A DNA stretch of 64,000 bases. It comes from Arcticibacter sp041902385. Its GTDB lineage: Bacteria > Bacteroidota > Bacteroidia > Sphingobacteriales > Sphingobacteriaceae. Shown one piece after another: positions 18,887-28,818 of the stretch. Every line of letters starts with the position of its first letter. Position 1 is the stretch's first letter. The stretch is taken from the NCBI RefSeq assembly GCF_041902385.1, contig NZ_CP169244.1, positions 3,844,001-3,908,000 on the forward strand. The letters are read 5' to 3'. Below the pieces are notes generated by a model that ran no database searches, was not told the DNA's origin, and saw only the letters and a program-made list of their open reading frames with translations. A program made the position numbers and the translations under genes.

Positions 18887-19010
18887 TCGTTTTAATTCAG
18901 AACAGCTAAATACTGTCCTATGCAAAGGTGTGAAAATTAAATTAGAATCGGCCGTAGAATAGCAATTCAAATTGGCGTATCATTTACCACATTTTGAGCA
19001 ATATAAATAC

Positions 19011-19040
19011 TTGCAGTGTCGGGAAGTATTTATAATTTTA
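19011..19040 (+). promoter_or_regulatory. Likely promoter of the DUF3857 gene pair
   Basis: TTG (19011-19013), a 19-nt spacer, then TAATTTTA (19033-19040), which matches TAnnTTTG at seven of eight positions. It ends 19 nt before the ATG at 19060. Confidence 0.4.
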
Positions 19041-19059
19041 CAAAACTAATCGTATTACA

Positions 19060-21042
19060 ATGAAGGCGTTTCTATACCTTATCCTCGCTGCCCTCTTCCC
19101 TCTTTTTTCTTATGCCCAGGACGGTGATTTTACTTTTGCAAAACCTACTCAGGCTGAATTTGACATGCTCCGCTATGCAAAAGATACCACTGCCGACGCC
19201 GTTGTGCTGAGGGAGTTTGGCACAGCCTACATCAGTACAAGCGTGGGCCTCAGCCTCATCTTTGAACATCATGTGCGTATTAAGATCTTTAATGAAAAGG
19301 GCCTGAACCACGGCAACATCAGCATTGCGCTAAGAAAGAACAACGCGAATGTCTTTGAGAAAATAAGTGATGTCGAGGGTATAACGTTTTATCCTGACGA
19401 GCAGGGACTGATCAGGACAGCCAGCCTCGATCCAAAACAGGTCTTTAAGGAAAATAAGAGCAAGTATCGCGACCTGGCGAAGTTTGCCATGCCGAATGTG
19501 AGGAAGGGAAGCATCATTGAATATAAATACCGCATCGAATCGCCCTTTATCTATCAATTCTGGGGATGGCAGTTCCAGTCAGACATCCCTAAGATCTACA
19601 GTGAGTATCTGGCAAGGATTCCTGCTGTGTTTAATTACAATGTGTCTCTGCGAGGGCCTTACAAGCTGACCAAGAACAGCGGTAAGGTTGAACGGGAGTG
19701 CTATAATGGCGGCGGAGGCTTTAAGGCTGACTGCTCCGCCATGACCTATGCGATGGCCGATGTGCCGGCCTTCATTGAGGAGGACAATATGACCTCAGCG
19801 CAGAACTTCCTGTCGGCCATGAGCTTCGAGCTTTCAGACTATGTAGATCCCTATGGCGTAAAGCATAAAGTTACTCAGGAATGGAGCAGCATTGACCGGG
19901 AGCTTAAAACAAACGAAGATTTTGGTTCTCAGTTAAAGAAGAAAGATTTCTTCAAGGAAAAGCTGGCGTCGCTGACGGCCGCTATTCCTGATCCTCTTCA
20001 GAAGGCGAAAACAATTTATCAGTATCTGCATCAATGGTACAAATGGGATCACATCATCGGCATTTACGCAGAGTATGGCGTTAAGAAAGCATACGAAACG
20101 CACACCGGCAATGTGGCTGATATCAATATAGGTCTTACCGCTGCTTTGCTTTCTGCCGGTCTTGATGCTGAAGTAGTACTCCTTTCCACCCGGGATAACG
20201 GATTCGTAAATAAGCTTTTCCCTGTTACCAGCGACTTTAATTACGTAGTCTCAAAAGTCAATATCAATGGAGAATCCTATCTGCTCGATGCAACAGAACC
20301 TCTCCTGCCCTTCGGTCTTCTGCCTATTCGCTGCATCAATGATCAGGGAAGGGTGATGAGCCTGAGCAAGCCCTCCTATTGGATAGACCTCAAGGCTTCG
20401 CAGAAGGATACCAAGACCTATTCGGTACAACTTGCTCTTAATGACAATGGTACGCTGAGCGGCAAGATCTCATTTATCTCTTCGGGGTATGCTGCTTACA
20501 ACAAGAGGACGGCGATGAAAAAAAGCAGCTCGCTCGATGAGTATGTTGAGAAGCTGGAAGAGAAGTGGCCGAAAATGAAGATATTAAAGTTCGATATATC
20601 CAATGTCGACTCGCTGGAGAAGCCGGTGACTGAAGTCTACGACGTAGAGATCAAGGCTTACGATGATCTCAAGAAGGACCGTATTTTCCTAAATCCCTTC
20701 CTCCTGGATCGCACGTCGGAGAATCCCTTTAAGCTGGCAGAGCGGCTTTATCCTGTTGATATGGGTGCTGCTTCTGAGACCCGTGTCCTTATGCAGTTAA
20801 ACTTTCCTGCCGGCTTTGAGGTTCAGAGCAAGCCCGAGGCCATTGGCCTGGCGCTTCCTAATAAAGGCGGCAAGTTCATGATGCAGGTTAATCAGGATGA
20901 CAACGTGCTGAGTCTTTACCAGCTTACCCAGCTTGATAAGTCCATCTATCAGCCCGAAGAGTATCTTTTTCTGAAAGAACTGTTCAACAAGATCGTGCTT
21001 ACTCAGAAATCTGATATCGTGTTAAAGAAAAACATTCATTAG
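19060..21042 (+). CDS. Exported DUF3857/transglutaminase-like protein, catalytic Cys missing
   Basis: A 660-residue protein with a signal peptide (MKAFLYLILAALFPLFSYAQ), then a DUF3857 beta-domain (residues ~50-230), a transglutaminase-like domain (~270-400) and a C-terminal DUF3858-type beta-domain. At the place where active relatives read GDCKD/G this protein reads THTGNVADINIGL, so the catalytic Cys is gone. The downstream SYLLDATEPLLPFG strand keeps the Asp. It is therefore probably a non-catalytic binding or scaffold member (inference). The next gene is its paralogue with the Cys kept. Periplasmic or surface role; substrate unknown. Confidence 0.85.
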   Translation: MKAFLYLILAALFPLFSYAQDGDFTFAKPTQAEFDMLRYAKDTTADAVVLREFGTAYISTSVGLSLIFEHHVRIKIFNEKGLNHGNISIALRKNNANVFEKISDVEGITFYPDEQGLIRTASLDPKQVFKENKSKYRDLAKFAMPNVRKGSIIEYKYRIESPFIYQFWGWQFQSDIPKIYSEYLARIPAVFNYNVSLRGPYKLTKNSGKVERECYNGGGGFKADCSAMTYAMADVPAFIEEDNMTSAQNFLSAMSFELSDYVDPYGVKHKVTQEWSSIDRELKTNEDFGSQLKKKDFFKEKLASLTAAIPDPLQKAKTIYQYLHQWYKWDHIIGIYAEYGVKKAYETHTGNVADINIGLTAALLSAGLDAEVVLLSTRDNGFVNKLFPVTSDFNYVVSKVNINGESYLLDATEPLLPFGLLPIRCINDQGRVMSLSKPSYWIDLKASQKDTKTYSVQLALNDNGTLSGKISFISSGYAAYNKRTAMKKSSSLDEYVEKLEEKWPKMKILKFDISNVDSLEKPVTEVYDVEIKAYDDLKKDRIFLNPFLLDRTSENPFKLAERLYPVDMGAASETRVLMQLNFPAGFEVQSKPEAIGLALPNKGGKFMMQVNQDDNVLSLYQLTQLDKSIYQPEEYLFLKELFNKIVLTQKSDIVLKKNIH

Positions 21043-21122
21043 CTGCGCTCCCAAACTGGGATGAAAGTTAGATGAATGTTCTTTGTGGCCACTTAAAGAC
21101 AAATAAACTTCACAAAAAAGAT

Positions 21123-23027
21123 ATGATTAAAAGACTGGTCATGTTTCTCCTTCTGGCCGGCATTTCTAATGCCTTTAGCCAGGACAATTACGCAGTCTCG
21201 GCCATACCCAGGAATCTGCTCTACAGGGCGGGTGCTGTGATCAGGAACAGTGAGATGGTGATGGTAGTAAACGCGCCCGATGACGTTTCCTATAAAGAGC
21301 GTTGCGCTGTGACCATTATGAACAGTGCCGGTGACGATGAGGCCCGTATCGTAGCGTCTTACGACAAGGTCAACCAGATCCGCGGAATCAGGGGGACGAT
21401 CTACAACGAGTTTGGCATCCCTGTGAGCAAATTTGCAGAGCGCGACTTTGACGACAGGAGTGCTGTGAGTAACATTTCGCTGTATGAAGACGACCGGATG
21501 AAAGTGTTTAAGCCGGCACAGGTTACCTATCCCTACACGATCGCTTATGAGATCGACATACGGATGAGACAGTCGCTCTTTTTTCCGAAGTGGCAGCCCG
21601 TCACAGCAGAGGGAGTGTCTATTGAAAAAAGCTCTCTTCAGTTCAGCTGCCCTGCTGACTTCGCCATCCGTTATAAAGCCTTTAACTACAAGGGCGCAGT
21701 TGAAGAAGGCAGTGACAAAAATCTTAAGACCTACAAATGGCAGGTAGCCAATGTAGGCGCTATGCGTGCAGAACCTTACAGTCCGAACCCTGAAGCTTAT
21801 ATGACCTCTGTCCAGCTGGCGCCGGTCAATTTTGCTTACAGGGGAATAAAGGGAAGTTTCAAAGACTGGGCCGAGTACGGAAAATGGATGTCAGAGTCGC
21901 TGCTTAAGGGGAGAGATCTTCTTCCGGAAGCTACCAGGCAGTATGTTCACCAGCTTGTAGACAGCATAAAAGACCCGAAGCTGAAGGCCAGGAAGCTCTA
22001 CGAATACATGCAGGATAAAACCCGCTACATCAGCGTTCAGATAGGGATCGGAGGATATCAGCCTTTTCCCGCAGCAGAGGTTGATCGGTTCTCGTATGGC
22101 GATTGTAAAGGCCTGGTCAATTACACCCGGGCATTATTAAAAGAAGCAGGAATCGACTCCTACTACTGTGTAGTAAATGCTGGCGGATTCAAAAAAGATG
22201 TGACTGCCGACTTTGCAAGCATGAACGACGGCAATCATGCCATTCTGTGCGTTCCTTTTAAAGCCGACACGGTGTGGCTTGAATGTACAGACAAGAAGAG
22301 CCCCTTTGGTTTTCTCGGCTACTTTACCGACGACCGGCTCGTCCTTGCCTGCACGCCCCAGGGCGGTAAAATCCTTCGCACTCCGAAGTTCGCTTCTTCC
22401 GACAACCTGCAGGTTAGGAAAGCGACCTTTAAGCTGGCAGAGAACGGCGACCTCAGCGGCAAGATCAGCACACGTTTCGAAGGCACTCAGTATGACAATC
22501 ATGATGAGCTGGACGGAGAACCTTTAAAAGAACAACTGAAGAAGATAGCCGAGCTCTACCCCCTTCCGAATCTTCAGGTACAGACCTTCGATTTCAGGAG
22601 AGAAAAAAACGGCAAGCCCGTCACCACCGAAACGTTTGATTTTAACTCCCGCGCATATGCTTCAGCTAATCAGGGTCAGATGTATCTCTCGTTAAATGTG
22701 ATCAATAAGGAAAAGCGTGTTATCCCCGACATGCGAAACCGAAGCAACCCACTTTATATCAACCGCGGATATGTGGATGAAGACGAATACGTTTTTGAGA
22801 TTCCAGCAAAGGCGCAGGCTGACTATATTCCCCGTCCCGTCGTAATAGAAAAGCCTTTTGGCTCTTTTAGCTCTACCGTGTTGGTGGAGGGAAAGACCGT
22901 GCGCTACAAACGCATCGTGAAAATGAATGAAGGCTCTTATCCTAAAGAGGCCTACGCCGATTTCGTACGCTTTCATCAGGAGATCGCGGAGAGTGACAAT
23001 GAGCGGCTCGTTCTCAAGTTTCAGTAG
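21123..23027 (+). CDS. Exported DUF3857/transglutaminase-like protein, Cys present
   Basis: A 634-residue paralogue of the preceding gene. The start at 21123 places the signal peptide MIKRLVMFLLLAGISNAFSQ at the N-terminus; an in-frame ATG 51 nt upstream would put charged residues before it and is less likely. The transglutaminase-like core keeps SYGDCKGLVNYTRALL (Cys near residue 328), the His in DGNHAILCVP and the Asp in LECTDKK, a plausible Cys-His-Asp triad. DUF3857 lies N-terminal and a beta-rich domain C-terminal. It follows the first gene by 80 nt and is probably in the same transcript. A role in cell-envelope protein or peptide crosslinking or cleavage is family-based guesswork. Confidence 0.85.
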   Translation: MIKRLVMFLLLAGISNAFSQDNYAVSAIPRNLLYRAGAVIRNSEMVMVVNAPDDVSYKERCAVTIMNSAGDDEARIVASYDKVNQIRGIRGTIYNEFGIPVSKFAERDFDDRSAVSNISLYEDDRMKVFKPAQVTYPYTIAYEIDIRMRQSLFFPKWQPVTAEGVSIEKSSLQFSCPADFAIRYKAFNYKGAVEEGSDKNLKTYKWQVANVGAMRAEPYSPNPEAYMTSVQLAPVNFAYRGIKGSFKDWAEYGKWMSESLLKGRDLLPEATRQYVHQLVDSIKDPKLKARKLYEYMQDKTRYISVQIGIGGYQPFPAAEVDRFSYGDCKGLVNYTRALLKEAGIDSYYCVVNAGGFKKDVTADFASMNDGNHAILCVPFKADTVWLECTDKKSPFGFLGYFTDDRLVLACTPQGGKILRTPKFASSDNLQVRKATFKLAENGDLSGKISTRFEGTQYDNHDELDGEPLKEQLKKIAELYPLPNLQVQTFDFRREKNGKPVTTETFDFNSRAYASANQGQMYLSLNVINKEKRVIPDMRNRSNPLYINRGYVDEDEYVFEIPAKAQADYIPRPVVIEKPFGSFSSTVLVEGKTVRYKRIVKMNEGSYPKEAYADFVRFHQEIAESDNERLVLKFQ

Positions 23028-23043
23028 AGCGGAAGACTTTCGC

Positions 23044-23652
23044 TTAACTCTTCTTCCACTTGATGGTGCATCCCACAGCCTTTGTTACCGGGGTGGCAGG
23101 TTTTTGTCCTGCAGCCAGACTGTTAATGGCCTCTTCCACGAATTTTTTACGTGAAGGATTAGCTTCTTCAGTATCATCATCGATTGCGCCGATGTAAGAA
23201 ACGACGTTTTCTTTTGAGGTTTTCTGAAGAACGAAAATATGAGGCGTTCTGGTGGCGCCGAACTGCCGGGTTACCACATGTCCGGGATCAGAGAGATACG
23301 GGAATGCGTACCCCTTCTCTTTGGCACGCTCCTGCATCTTCTCATAAGATTCCCCCGGCTGAACATCCGGATCATTAGGATTGATTGCGATTAGCGGATA
23401 GCCCAGCTTCTGATAGCTGGCGCTGAGGTCCATGATCCTTTTCTCGTAGGCTTTTGCAACCGGGCAGGTATTGCAGGTGAAGACAATGATAAATCCCTTC
23501 GCGTCCTGATAGCTGGCTAGCGAGACCTCTTTACCGTCCGTATTCTTCAGACTGAAATCTTTGGCCACATCGCCAATCTGATAACCCCCTGTAGTTTGAG
23601 CACTGGCAAAAACTCCGGCCATCAATAAACAAATTAGCAGTAATTTTTTCAT
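23044..23652 (-). CDS. Exported redoxin/thioredoxin-fold protein
   Basis: A 202-residue protein with a signal peptide (MKKLLLICLLMAGVFASAQT) and an AhpC/TSA-like thioredoxin fold. The active-site region reads FTCNTCPVAKAYE, a CxxC in the position of the peroxiredoxin/TlpA cysteine; this form is common in Bacteroidota 'thioredoxin family' proteins. The later PYLSDPGHVVTRQFGATRTPHIFVL segment holds the cis-Pro. It is probably a periplasmic thiol-disulfide or peroxide-handling protein. It sits 4 nt after the TlpA-like gene on the same strand, so the two are cotranscribed. Confidence 0.88.
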   Translation of the reverse strand: MKKLLLICLLMAGVFASAQTTGGYQIGDVAKDFSLKNTDGKEVSLASYQDAKGFIIVFTCNTCPVAKAYEKRIMDLSASYQKLGYPLIAINPNDPDVQPGESYEKMQERAKEKGYAFPYLSDPGHVVTRQFGATRTPHIFVLQKTSKENVVSYIGAIDDDTEEANPSRKKFVEEAINSLAAGQKPATPVTKAVGCTIKWKKS

Positions 23653-23656
23653 GGTA

Positions 23657-24148
23657 TTATGGCTTTAATGATTTATATAATTTCTCCAGTTCTTCGTAGC
23701 TAAACTCCTGCTCCTTAAATAACTTAATATTTTTCTTTTTGTTGACAACCAGCGTAGCGGGAATAGAGCCCGACCACTCTTTGCTGATTTTTTCAATGTA
23801 CTCCTGCTGATTGCTTTCGTTCAAGAGGAAGACCTCATTCTGAAGGTGGTTTTTCTCAACAAAAGGCCTGACTGCTGTTTCAAGTTTGGACCGGAAGTCC
23901 AGGCTTACCAGGAGTACCTTCATCGGTTCCTTCTTATAGGTTTGGGCCAGACGTTCGAAATGGGGAAGTTCAGCAACGCAGGGAGCGCACCAGGTTGCCC
24001 AGAAGTTGATGATATAGGTGGTATCCTTTCCTGCCGTCAGCCGGCCTTCCAGCTCGTTTATTTTTAGCAGTTTAACGGTCTGTGCTTTGACATTCAGTGT
24101 AATTGCCGAGGCAACAAGAAGGACGACCAGCAAGCAAGCTCTTTTCAT
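23657..24148 (-). CDS. TlpA-like periplasmic thioredoxin
   Basis: A 163-residue TlpA/ResA-type thioredoxin-fold protein with a cleavable signal (MKRACLLVVLLVASAITLNVKAQ) and the classic WCAPC active site in FWATWCAPCVAELPHF (residues ~50-65). The cis-Pro lies in SIPATLVVNKK. It is likely a reductant for envelope proteins, for example in cytochrome maturation or in partnership with the downstream redoxin. The redoxin gene starts 4 nt after its stop codon. Confidence 0.9.
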   Translation of the reverse strand: MKRACLLVVLLVASAITLNVKAQTVKLLKINELEGRLTAGKDTTYIINFWATWCAPCVAELPHFERLAQTYKKEPMKVLLVSLDFRSKLETAVRPFVEKNHLQNEVFLLNESNQQEYIEKISKEWSGSIPATLVVNKKKNIKLFKEQEFSYEELEKLYKSLKP

Positions 24149-24199
24149 TATCTTAAAGATAATAAGAAGGTCACTGCTGGTTGCATTCCAGCAATAAAT

Positions 24200-24751
24200 T
24201 TACTGTTCTTTTACCGAGCCGCCCCGCGAGAAGTACTTATAGTACCAGGAGTCTTTCAGGTCGCTGATGATCACACCTCTTTTGGTTGACACATGCACAA
24301 AGCGGTTATTCTTTAAATAGATTCCCACATGGTCAAACTTTCGCGAAAAGTCAAAGAAGACGAGGTCGCCTTCCTGCAGCTCTTCTTCGTACTTTCGTTT
24401 CACCTGATCTGCCATCTGTCTGGCAGTACGGGCGGTTCTTCTGTTATAGACCTCTTTTTGAAGGATGCAGGTAAAACCCGAACAATCCGTACCTCTTTTA
24501 TCCATGCCCCCATCCTGATGCTTAACGCCGATCCAGGAATCGATGAACTTATAGAGCCTTTCATTGCTTATCTCACTGGGCGGAACATCGAGCAGAGCCG
24601 CATACCGCTCTTTCAGAGAACCGCTGACGGTCCTGCCTCTCATGGAAGAGGCATCTGTGTAAACCTTGCTGCTTTTACAGGAGCTCAGGCATGCCAGCAA
24701 TATGATAATCAGTGCAACGTATCTCAGCTCTCTTCTTCTCTTATGGTTCAT
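24200..24751 (-). CDS. NlpC/P60 (C40) peptidoglycan endopeptidase lipoprotein
   Basis: A 183-residue lipoprotein. The signal peptide ends in a lipobox LACLSSC, and the C40 domain has its nucleophile in KRGTDCSGFTCIL, the His in FDHVGIYL, and the third polar residue in RFVHVST. I choose ATG 24751 (MNHKRRREL), preceded by an AAGGAAG ribosome site; a GTG at 24778 is in frame but less likely. The family cleaves peptide stems of peptidoglycan during growth or turnover. It follows mutS by 32 nt on the same strand and could be read through from it. Confidence 0.9.
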   Translation of the reverse strand: MNHKRRRELRYVALIIILLACLSSCKSSKVYTDASSMRGRTVSGSLKERYAALLDVPPSEISNERLYKFIDSWIGVKHQDGGMDKRGTDCSGFTCILQKEVYNRRTARTARQMADQVKRKYEEELQEGDLVFFDFSRKFDHVGIYLKNNRFVHVSTKRGVIISDLKDSWYYKYFSRGGSVKEQ

Positions 24752-24783
24752 GTCTTCCTTATAACTCACTTTGGGCACGCTGG

Positions 24784-27392
24784 TTAAGCTTTCAGCAGCC
24801 TCTGAATATCGTCGAGTTTCATTAATGCTTCGACAGGAGTAAGCGTATTCACATCGAGGTTATTCAGCATGTCACGGATCTTTACCAGTACCGGATCGTC
24901 AATAGAGAACATCTGAAGCTGATACGCCTGCTGCTGCACTTTTTTAATGCTGTCCTTGATATGCTCGCCTCCTGTCCGCTCCTGCTCCAGTCGCTTTAAG
25001 ATCTCTCCCGCACGTGAAATAAGCTTAGGAGGCATGCCGGCCAGCTTGGCCACGTGAATCCCGAAGCTATGTTCGCTTCCGCCCGGTACAAGCTTTCTTA
25101 AAAAGATCACCTTGTTGCCTACCTCTTTCACCGAAACGTTATAGTTTTTGATCCGGTTAAAGGAGTTTGCCAGCTCGTTCAGCTCGTGGTAGTGCGTCGC
25201 AAAAAGTGTTTTGGCCTTTGCAGCCGGTTGATTATGGAGAAATTCTGCGATTGCCCAGGCAATCGAAATTCCGTCATACGTAGACGTTCCCCTGCCTATC
25301 TCGTCAAGAAGGATCAGGCTTCGATCCGACAGGTTGTTCAGAATACTGGCTGTCTCGTTCATCTCAACCATGAACGTCGATTCTCCGGAGGAGAGGTTGT
25401 CTGATGCTCCTACCCGTGTGAATATCTTGTCGACCAGACCTATTTTAGCTTCTTTGGCAGGAACAAAACATCCGATCTGTGCCATGAGCACAATGAGCCC
25501 TGTCTGGCGCAGGAGCGCCGACTTTCCCGCCATGTTTGGACCCGTTATGATGATGATCTGCTGGCTCTCTGTATCGAGGAACACATCGTTTGTGATGTAG
25601 TCTTCTCCGACCGGAAGCTGTTTTTCAATGACCGGGTGCCTGCCTCCTTTTATGTCCAGTACATTGTCAGGAGTGATATGCGGTTTGCTGTAGTGATTCT
25701 TTATCGCTACAGTAGCAAAGCACAGTAATACATCGAGTTGAGCAGTGAGATGGGCATTCAACTGAATCGGTTTGATATACTCCGACAGGGCATACACCAG
25801 CTCGTTGTAAAGCCTTGTTTCCAGGGCCAGGATCTTCTCCTCTGCGCCCAGGATCTGTTCTTCGTACTCTTTCAGCTCTGGAGTGATATAGCGCTCTGCG
25901 TTGACCAGCGTCTGCTTCCTGATCCAGTCGGCTGGTACCTTGTCTTTGTGCGCATTGGTGACCTCGAGGTAATACCCGAACACATTATTGAAGGCCACTT
26001 TAAGTGAAGGTATGCCCGTAGCTTCTGCTTCGCGCTTCTGAATTTCAACCAGGTAGTCCTTGCCGCCAAAGGCGATCTTGCGCAGACGGTCCAGTTCCTC
26101 ATTCACGCCTTCTGCTATGACGCTGCCCTTGGCCACCATGACGGGCGGATCCGGATGAAGCTCCTTTTCAATTTTATCCCGGATCAGGCCGCATGGGTTC
26201 AGTTGCTCCGCAATTCTCCTTAAGGCCTCGCTCTCTGACTCTGAGCAGCAGTTCTTTATCTGATCAATTGAATAAAGCGCTTTCTTAAGCTGACATACCT
26301 CTCTTGGATTAGCACGCTGCAGTCCGATCTTTGAAATGAGCCGCTCAAGGTCTCCAATCTGCCTGATCTCCTGCAAAAGCGACTCCCGCCTCTCTTCATT
26401 TTGGATGAAATAATCCACGACATTCAGGCGATCTTCTATGGGCTTCTGCTCTTTAAGCGGCATCACGATCCACCTCCGGAGCATCCGGGCACCCATTGGC
26501 GAGCAGGTCTGGTCAATAACATCAACAAGGGTAACTGCATTTTCATTTGCTGATCCGATCAGCTCCAGGTTCCGGATGGTAAAGCGGTCGAGCCACATAT
26601 ACTTATCCTCTTCAATCCTGGCAACAGAAGATATATGCTGGAGGTTACGGTGCTCGGTCTCATTGAGATAGTGCAGGGCCACACCTGCTGCTGTGATCGC
26701 CACCGTCATCCGTTCCACCCCAAAGCCCTTCAGTGATTTCACTTCGAAGTGCTTGAGCAGCGTTTCGTGGGCATAGTCACCTGTGTAAGGCCATTCGTCA
26801 AGCGAGTAGGTATAAAAGCGGTCACCGTAGGTTTCGGTAAAATCGCGGTAGCGGCTTTTTGGGAAGATCACTTCACTCGGCTTGAATCCCTGCAGCAACT
26901 TGTCAATGTAGTCGCTGCTGCCCTGTGCTACCAGAAATTCTCCCGTAGAAATATCAACGAAAGCTACCCCTACCGTATTCTTCTCGAAAAAAGAGAGGCC
27001 AGATAGTTATTCGACTTTTGCTGTAGGATATTATCGTTATACGAAACGCCCGGGGTTACCAGTTCGGTTACTCCGCGCTTCACAATCGTTTTTACGGTTT
27101 TGGGATCTTCGAGCTGGTCGCATATGGCCACGCGCTGACCGGCTCTCACCAGTTTGGGCAGATAGGTTTCGAGTGAATGGTGCGGAAAGCCCGCCAGTTC
27201 AATATGCGAAGCTGACCCGTTTGCTCTTTTTGTAAGTACGATACCCAGAATGCCCGAAGCTTTGACGGCATCCTCCCCGAATGTTTCATAAAAGTCACCG
27301 ACCCTGAACAGCAATAAGGCTCCCGGATATTTGGCCTTGATGCTGTTATACTGCTGCATTAAAGGGGTTTCTTTTGTAGTGCTCTTTGCCAA
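24784..27392 (-). pseudogene. mutS: DNA mismatch repair protein MutS, split by a 1-nt frameshift
   Basis: MutS recognises mismatches and small loops and starts repair with MutL. The N-terminal piece (27392 to ~26970) carries the mismatch-contact motif GDFYETF and ends abnormally after NNYLASLF. The rest (704 codons if restarted at 26898) carries the lever/clamp domains, Walker A GPNMAGKSALLRQ, Walker B LLDEIGRGTSTYDG and ATHYHEL. The break is an A6 run on the plus strand (26987-26992; T6 in the gene). Adding one T restores ...SLFFEKNTVGVAFVDISTGE and one 869-residue frame, the normal MutS length. As written, the product would be non-functional: the C-terminal piece lacks the mismatch-binding domain. 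A sequencing undercall, a true mutation, or slippage at T6 are all possible. Confidence 0.93.
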
Positions 27393-27585
27393 GCGAATTC
27401 TCCTTTTAAACCCGCTAAGTTAAGTCATTATGCCTTAATCCCCCTTTCTTGTTGAAAAAAGAGCAATTGTGAATAGCGTGCATGCAACCTTTCTCACTCT
27501 TTCGCTCGTCTTATCTCTAAAGAAGATAAAACATACGTGGATAAACCATTTAATGAATCTTTGATCTAACCATTAAACACACACA

Positions 27586-28818
27586 ATGAATACACCTAAG
27601 AAAATTATGCTGTTTAGCCTGCTGGTGCTCGCCGCCAGTGTCCTCAGTCCTCCTGCACAGCTGCTTGCACAGCCCGGGTCGTCCGTGTCATTAGAGGTTT
27701 TTTACGATCAGCTGGCTCCTTACGGACGCTGGGTCGACTACAGAGATTACGGGAGGGTTTGGATCCCCCGTGTAGAAGCGGATTTTCAGCCATACGGCAC
27801 GAGGGGCCGTTGGGTGGTAACTGAATACGGCAACACCTGGGTGTCTGACTACGACTGGGGATGGGCGCCCTTCCATTACGGTCGCTGGCTCTTCGATGAT
27901 GCCTATGGTTGGATATGGGTGCCAGGAAATGACTGGGGACCTGCCTGGGTAAGCTGGAGATCAGGAGGAGGATATTACGGATGGGCGCCTCTTGCCCCAC
28001 GCATGGACGTGAGCATTCACATCGACATTCCCCTGCTCCGCTGGATCTTTGTGCCTGAACGGTATGTATGTAGTCCTTCTGTTTATTCCTATTGCGTGCC
28101 GAGGCCGCGGGTGGTGAATGTGTACCACTCTACCACTATCATCAATAATATCTACGTGAACAACAACCGCCGCTATTTCTACGGTCCAAGACCTCAGGAG
28201 CTTGAGCGTGCTACCCGGCGTCGCGTGCAGGTTCAGCATCTCGACTTTCACGATCGTCCGGGAAGAATGATCGTCAGCAATGGAACGGTCCGCGCCTACC
28301 GTCCCGGGATACGTGAAGGAAGAACAGAAGATCATCGTTTTGATGGCTATAACGCCCCCTCCCAGCGGCCGCGCCCTGATTGGAATGGCCGCCCTCAAAG
28401 GGACGGAGGACCGGAGTATCGATACAGAGACCGCGATGATCAGGCCGGGCGTGACGTCAGGAATGAGAGGTGGCGGAACCAGGACAAGCAGAACGGTCAA
28501 TCCTGGGGAGCTCCTCCTGAGAATACCGGGAGCCCGCGGGGCCAGGAACGACCGTCTTATAGTCCGGCTGAACGGCCTTCCCGCCCATCCCGCAGCGGCC
28601 AAAGCCCCTCCTTGCCTCAGGGACAGGAACCCTCATCTTCGGAGCCGGCACCACAGAGAAATGGAATGGAAGGCAGAGGAGACAGATGGTCCAGGCCTCA
28701 GCGAAGTGAACCGGAAAGACAGGAGCGCGCACAACCTCAGCGCGGTGACCGCTCTACCCAGCCAGGAGAAGGCTACCGCATACGCCCCGCTCGTGGAGCG
28801 CGATCTTTTGCAGGCTGA
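27586..28818 (+). CDS. Exported Trp/Tyr-rich repeat protein (DUF6600-like) with disordered Arg/Gln/Pro tail
   Basis: A 410-residue protein with a signal peptide (MNTPKKIMLFSLLVLAASVL, cut near LLAQ). Residues ~35-150 hold short Trp-Gly repeats: LAPYGRWVDYRDYGRVWIP, WGWAPFHYGRWLFDD, YGWIWVPGNDWGPAWVSW, and YYGWAPL. This matches the pattern of DUF6600-type envelope proteins. Residues ~240-410 are low-complexity Arg, Gln, Pro, Ser, Gly and likely disordered. It is probably envelope-associated, function unknown. It stands alone between mutS (divergent) and the polysaccharide locus. Confidence 0.8.
   Translation: MNTPKKIMLFSLLVLAASVLSPPAQLLAQPGSSVSLEVFYDQLAPYGRWVDYRDYGRVWIPRVEADFQPYGTRGRWVVTEYGNTWVSDYDWGWAPFHYGRWLFDDAYGWIWVPGNDWGPAWVSWRSGGGYYGWAPLAPRMDVSIHIDIPLLRWIFVPERYVCSPSVYSYCVPRPRVVNVYHSTTIINNIYVNNNRRYFYGPRPQELERATRRRVQVQHLDFHDRPGRMIVSNGTVRAYRPGIREGRTEDHRFDGYNAPSQRPRPDWNGRPQRDGGPEYRYRDRDDQAGRDVRNERWRNQDKQNGQSWGAPPENTGSPRGQERPSYSPAERPSRPSRSGQSPSLPQGQEPSSSEPAPQRNGMEGRGDRWSRPQRSEPERQERAQPQRGDRSTQPGEGYRIRPARGARSFAG

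Noticed and set aside
26987..26992. Programmed frameshifting in mutS
   Set aside because: MutS is not known to use it, no stimulatory structure is seen, and four other genes show the same kind of defect; error or mutation is simpler.
27961..28602. 213-codon frame opposite the Trp-rich protein gene
   Set aside because: Caused by the GC-rich repetitive coding strand; the plus-strand gene has a signal peptide and repeats.
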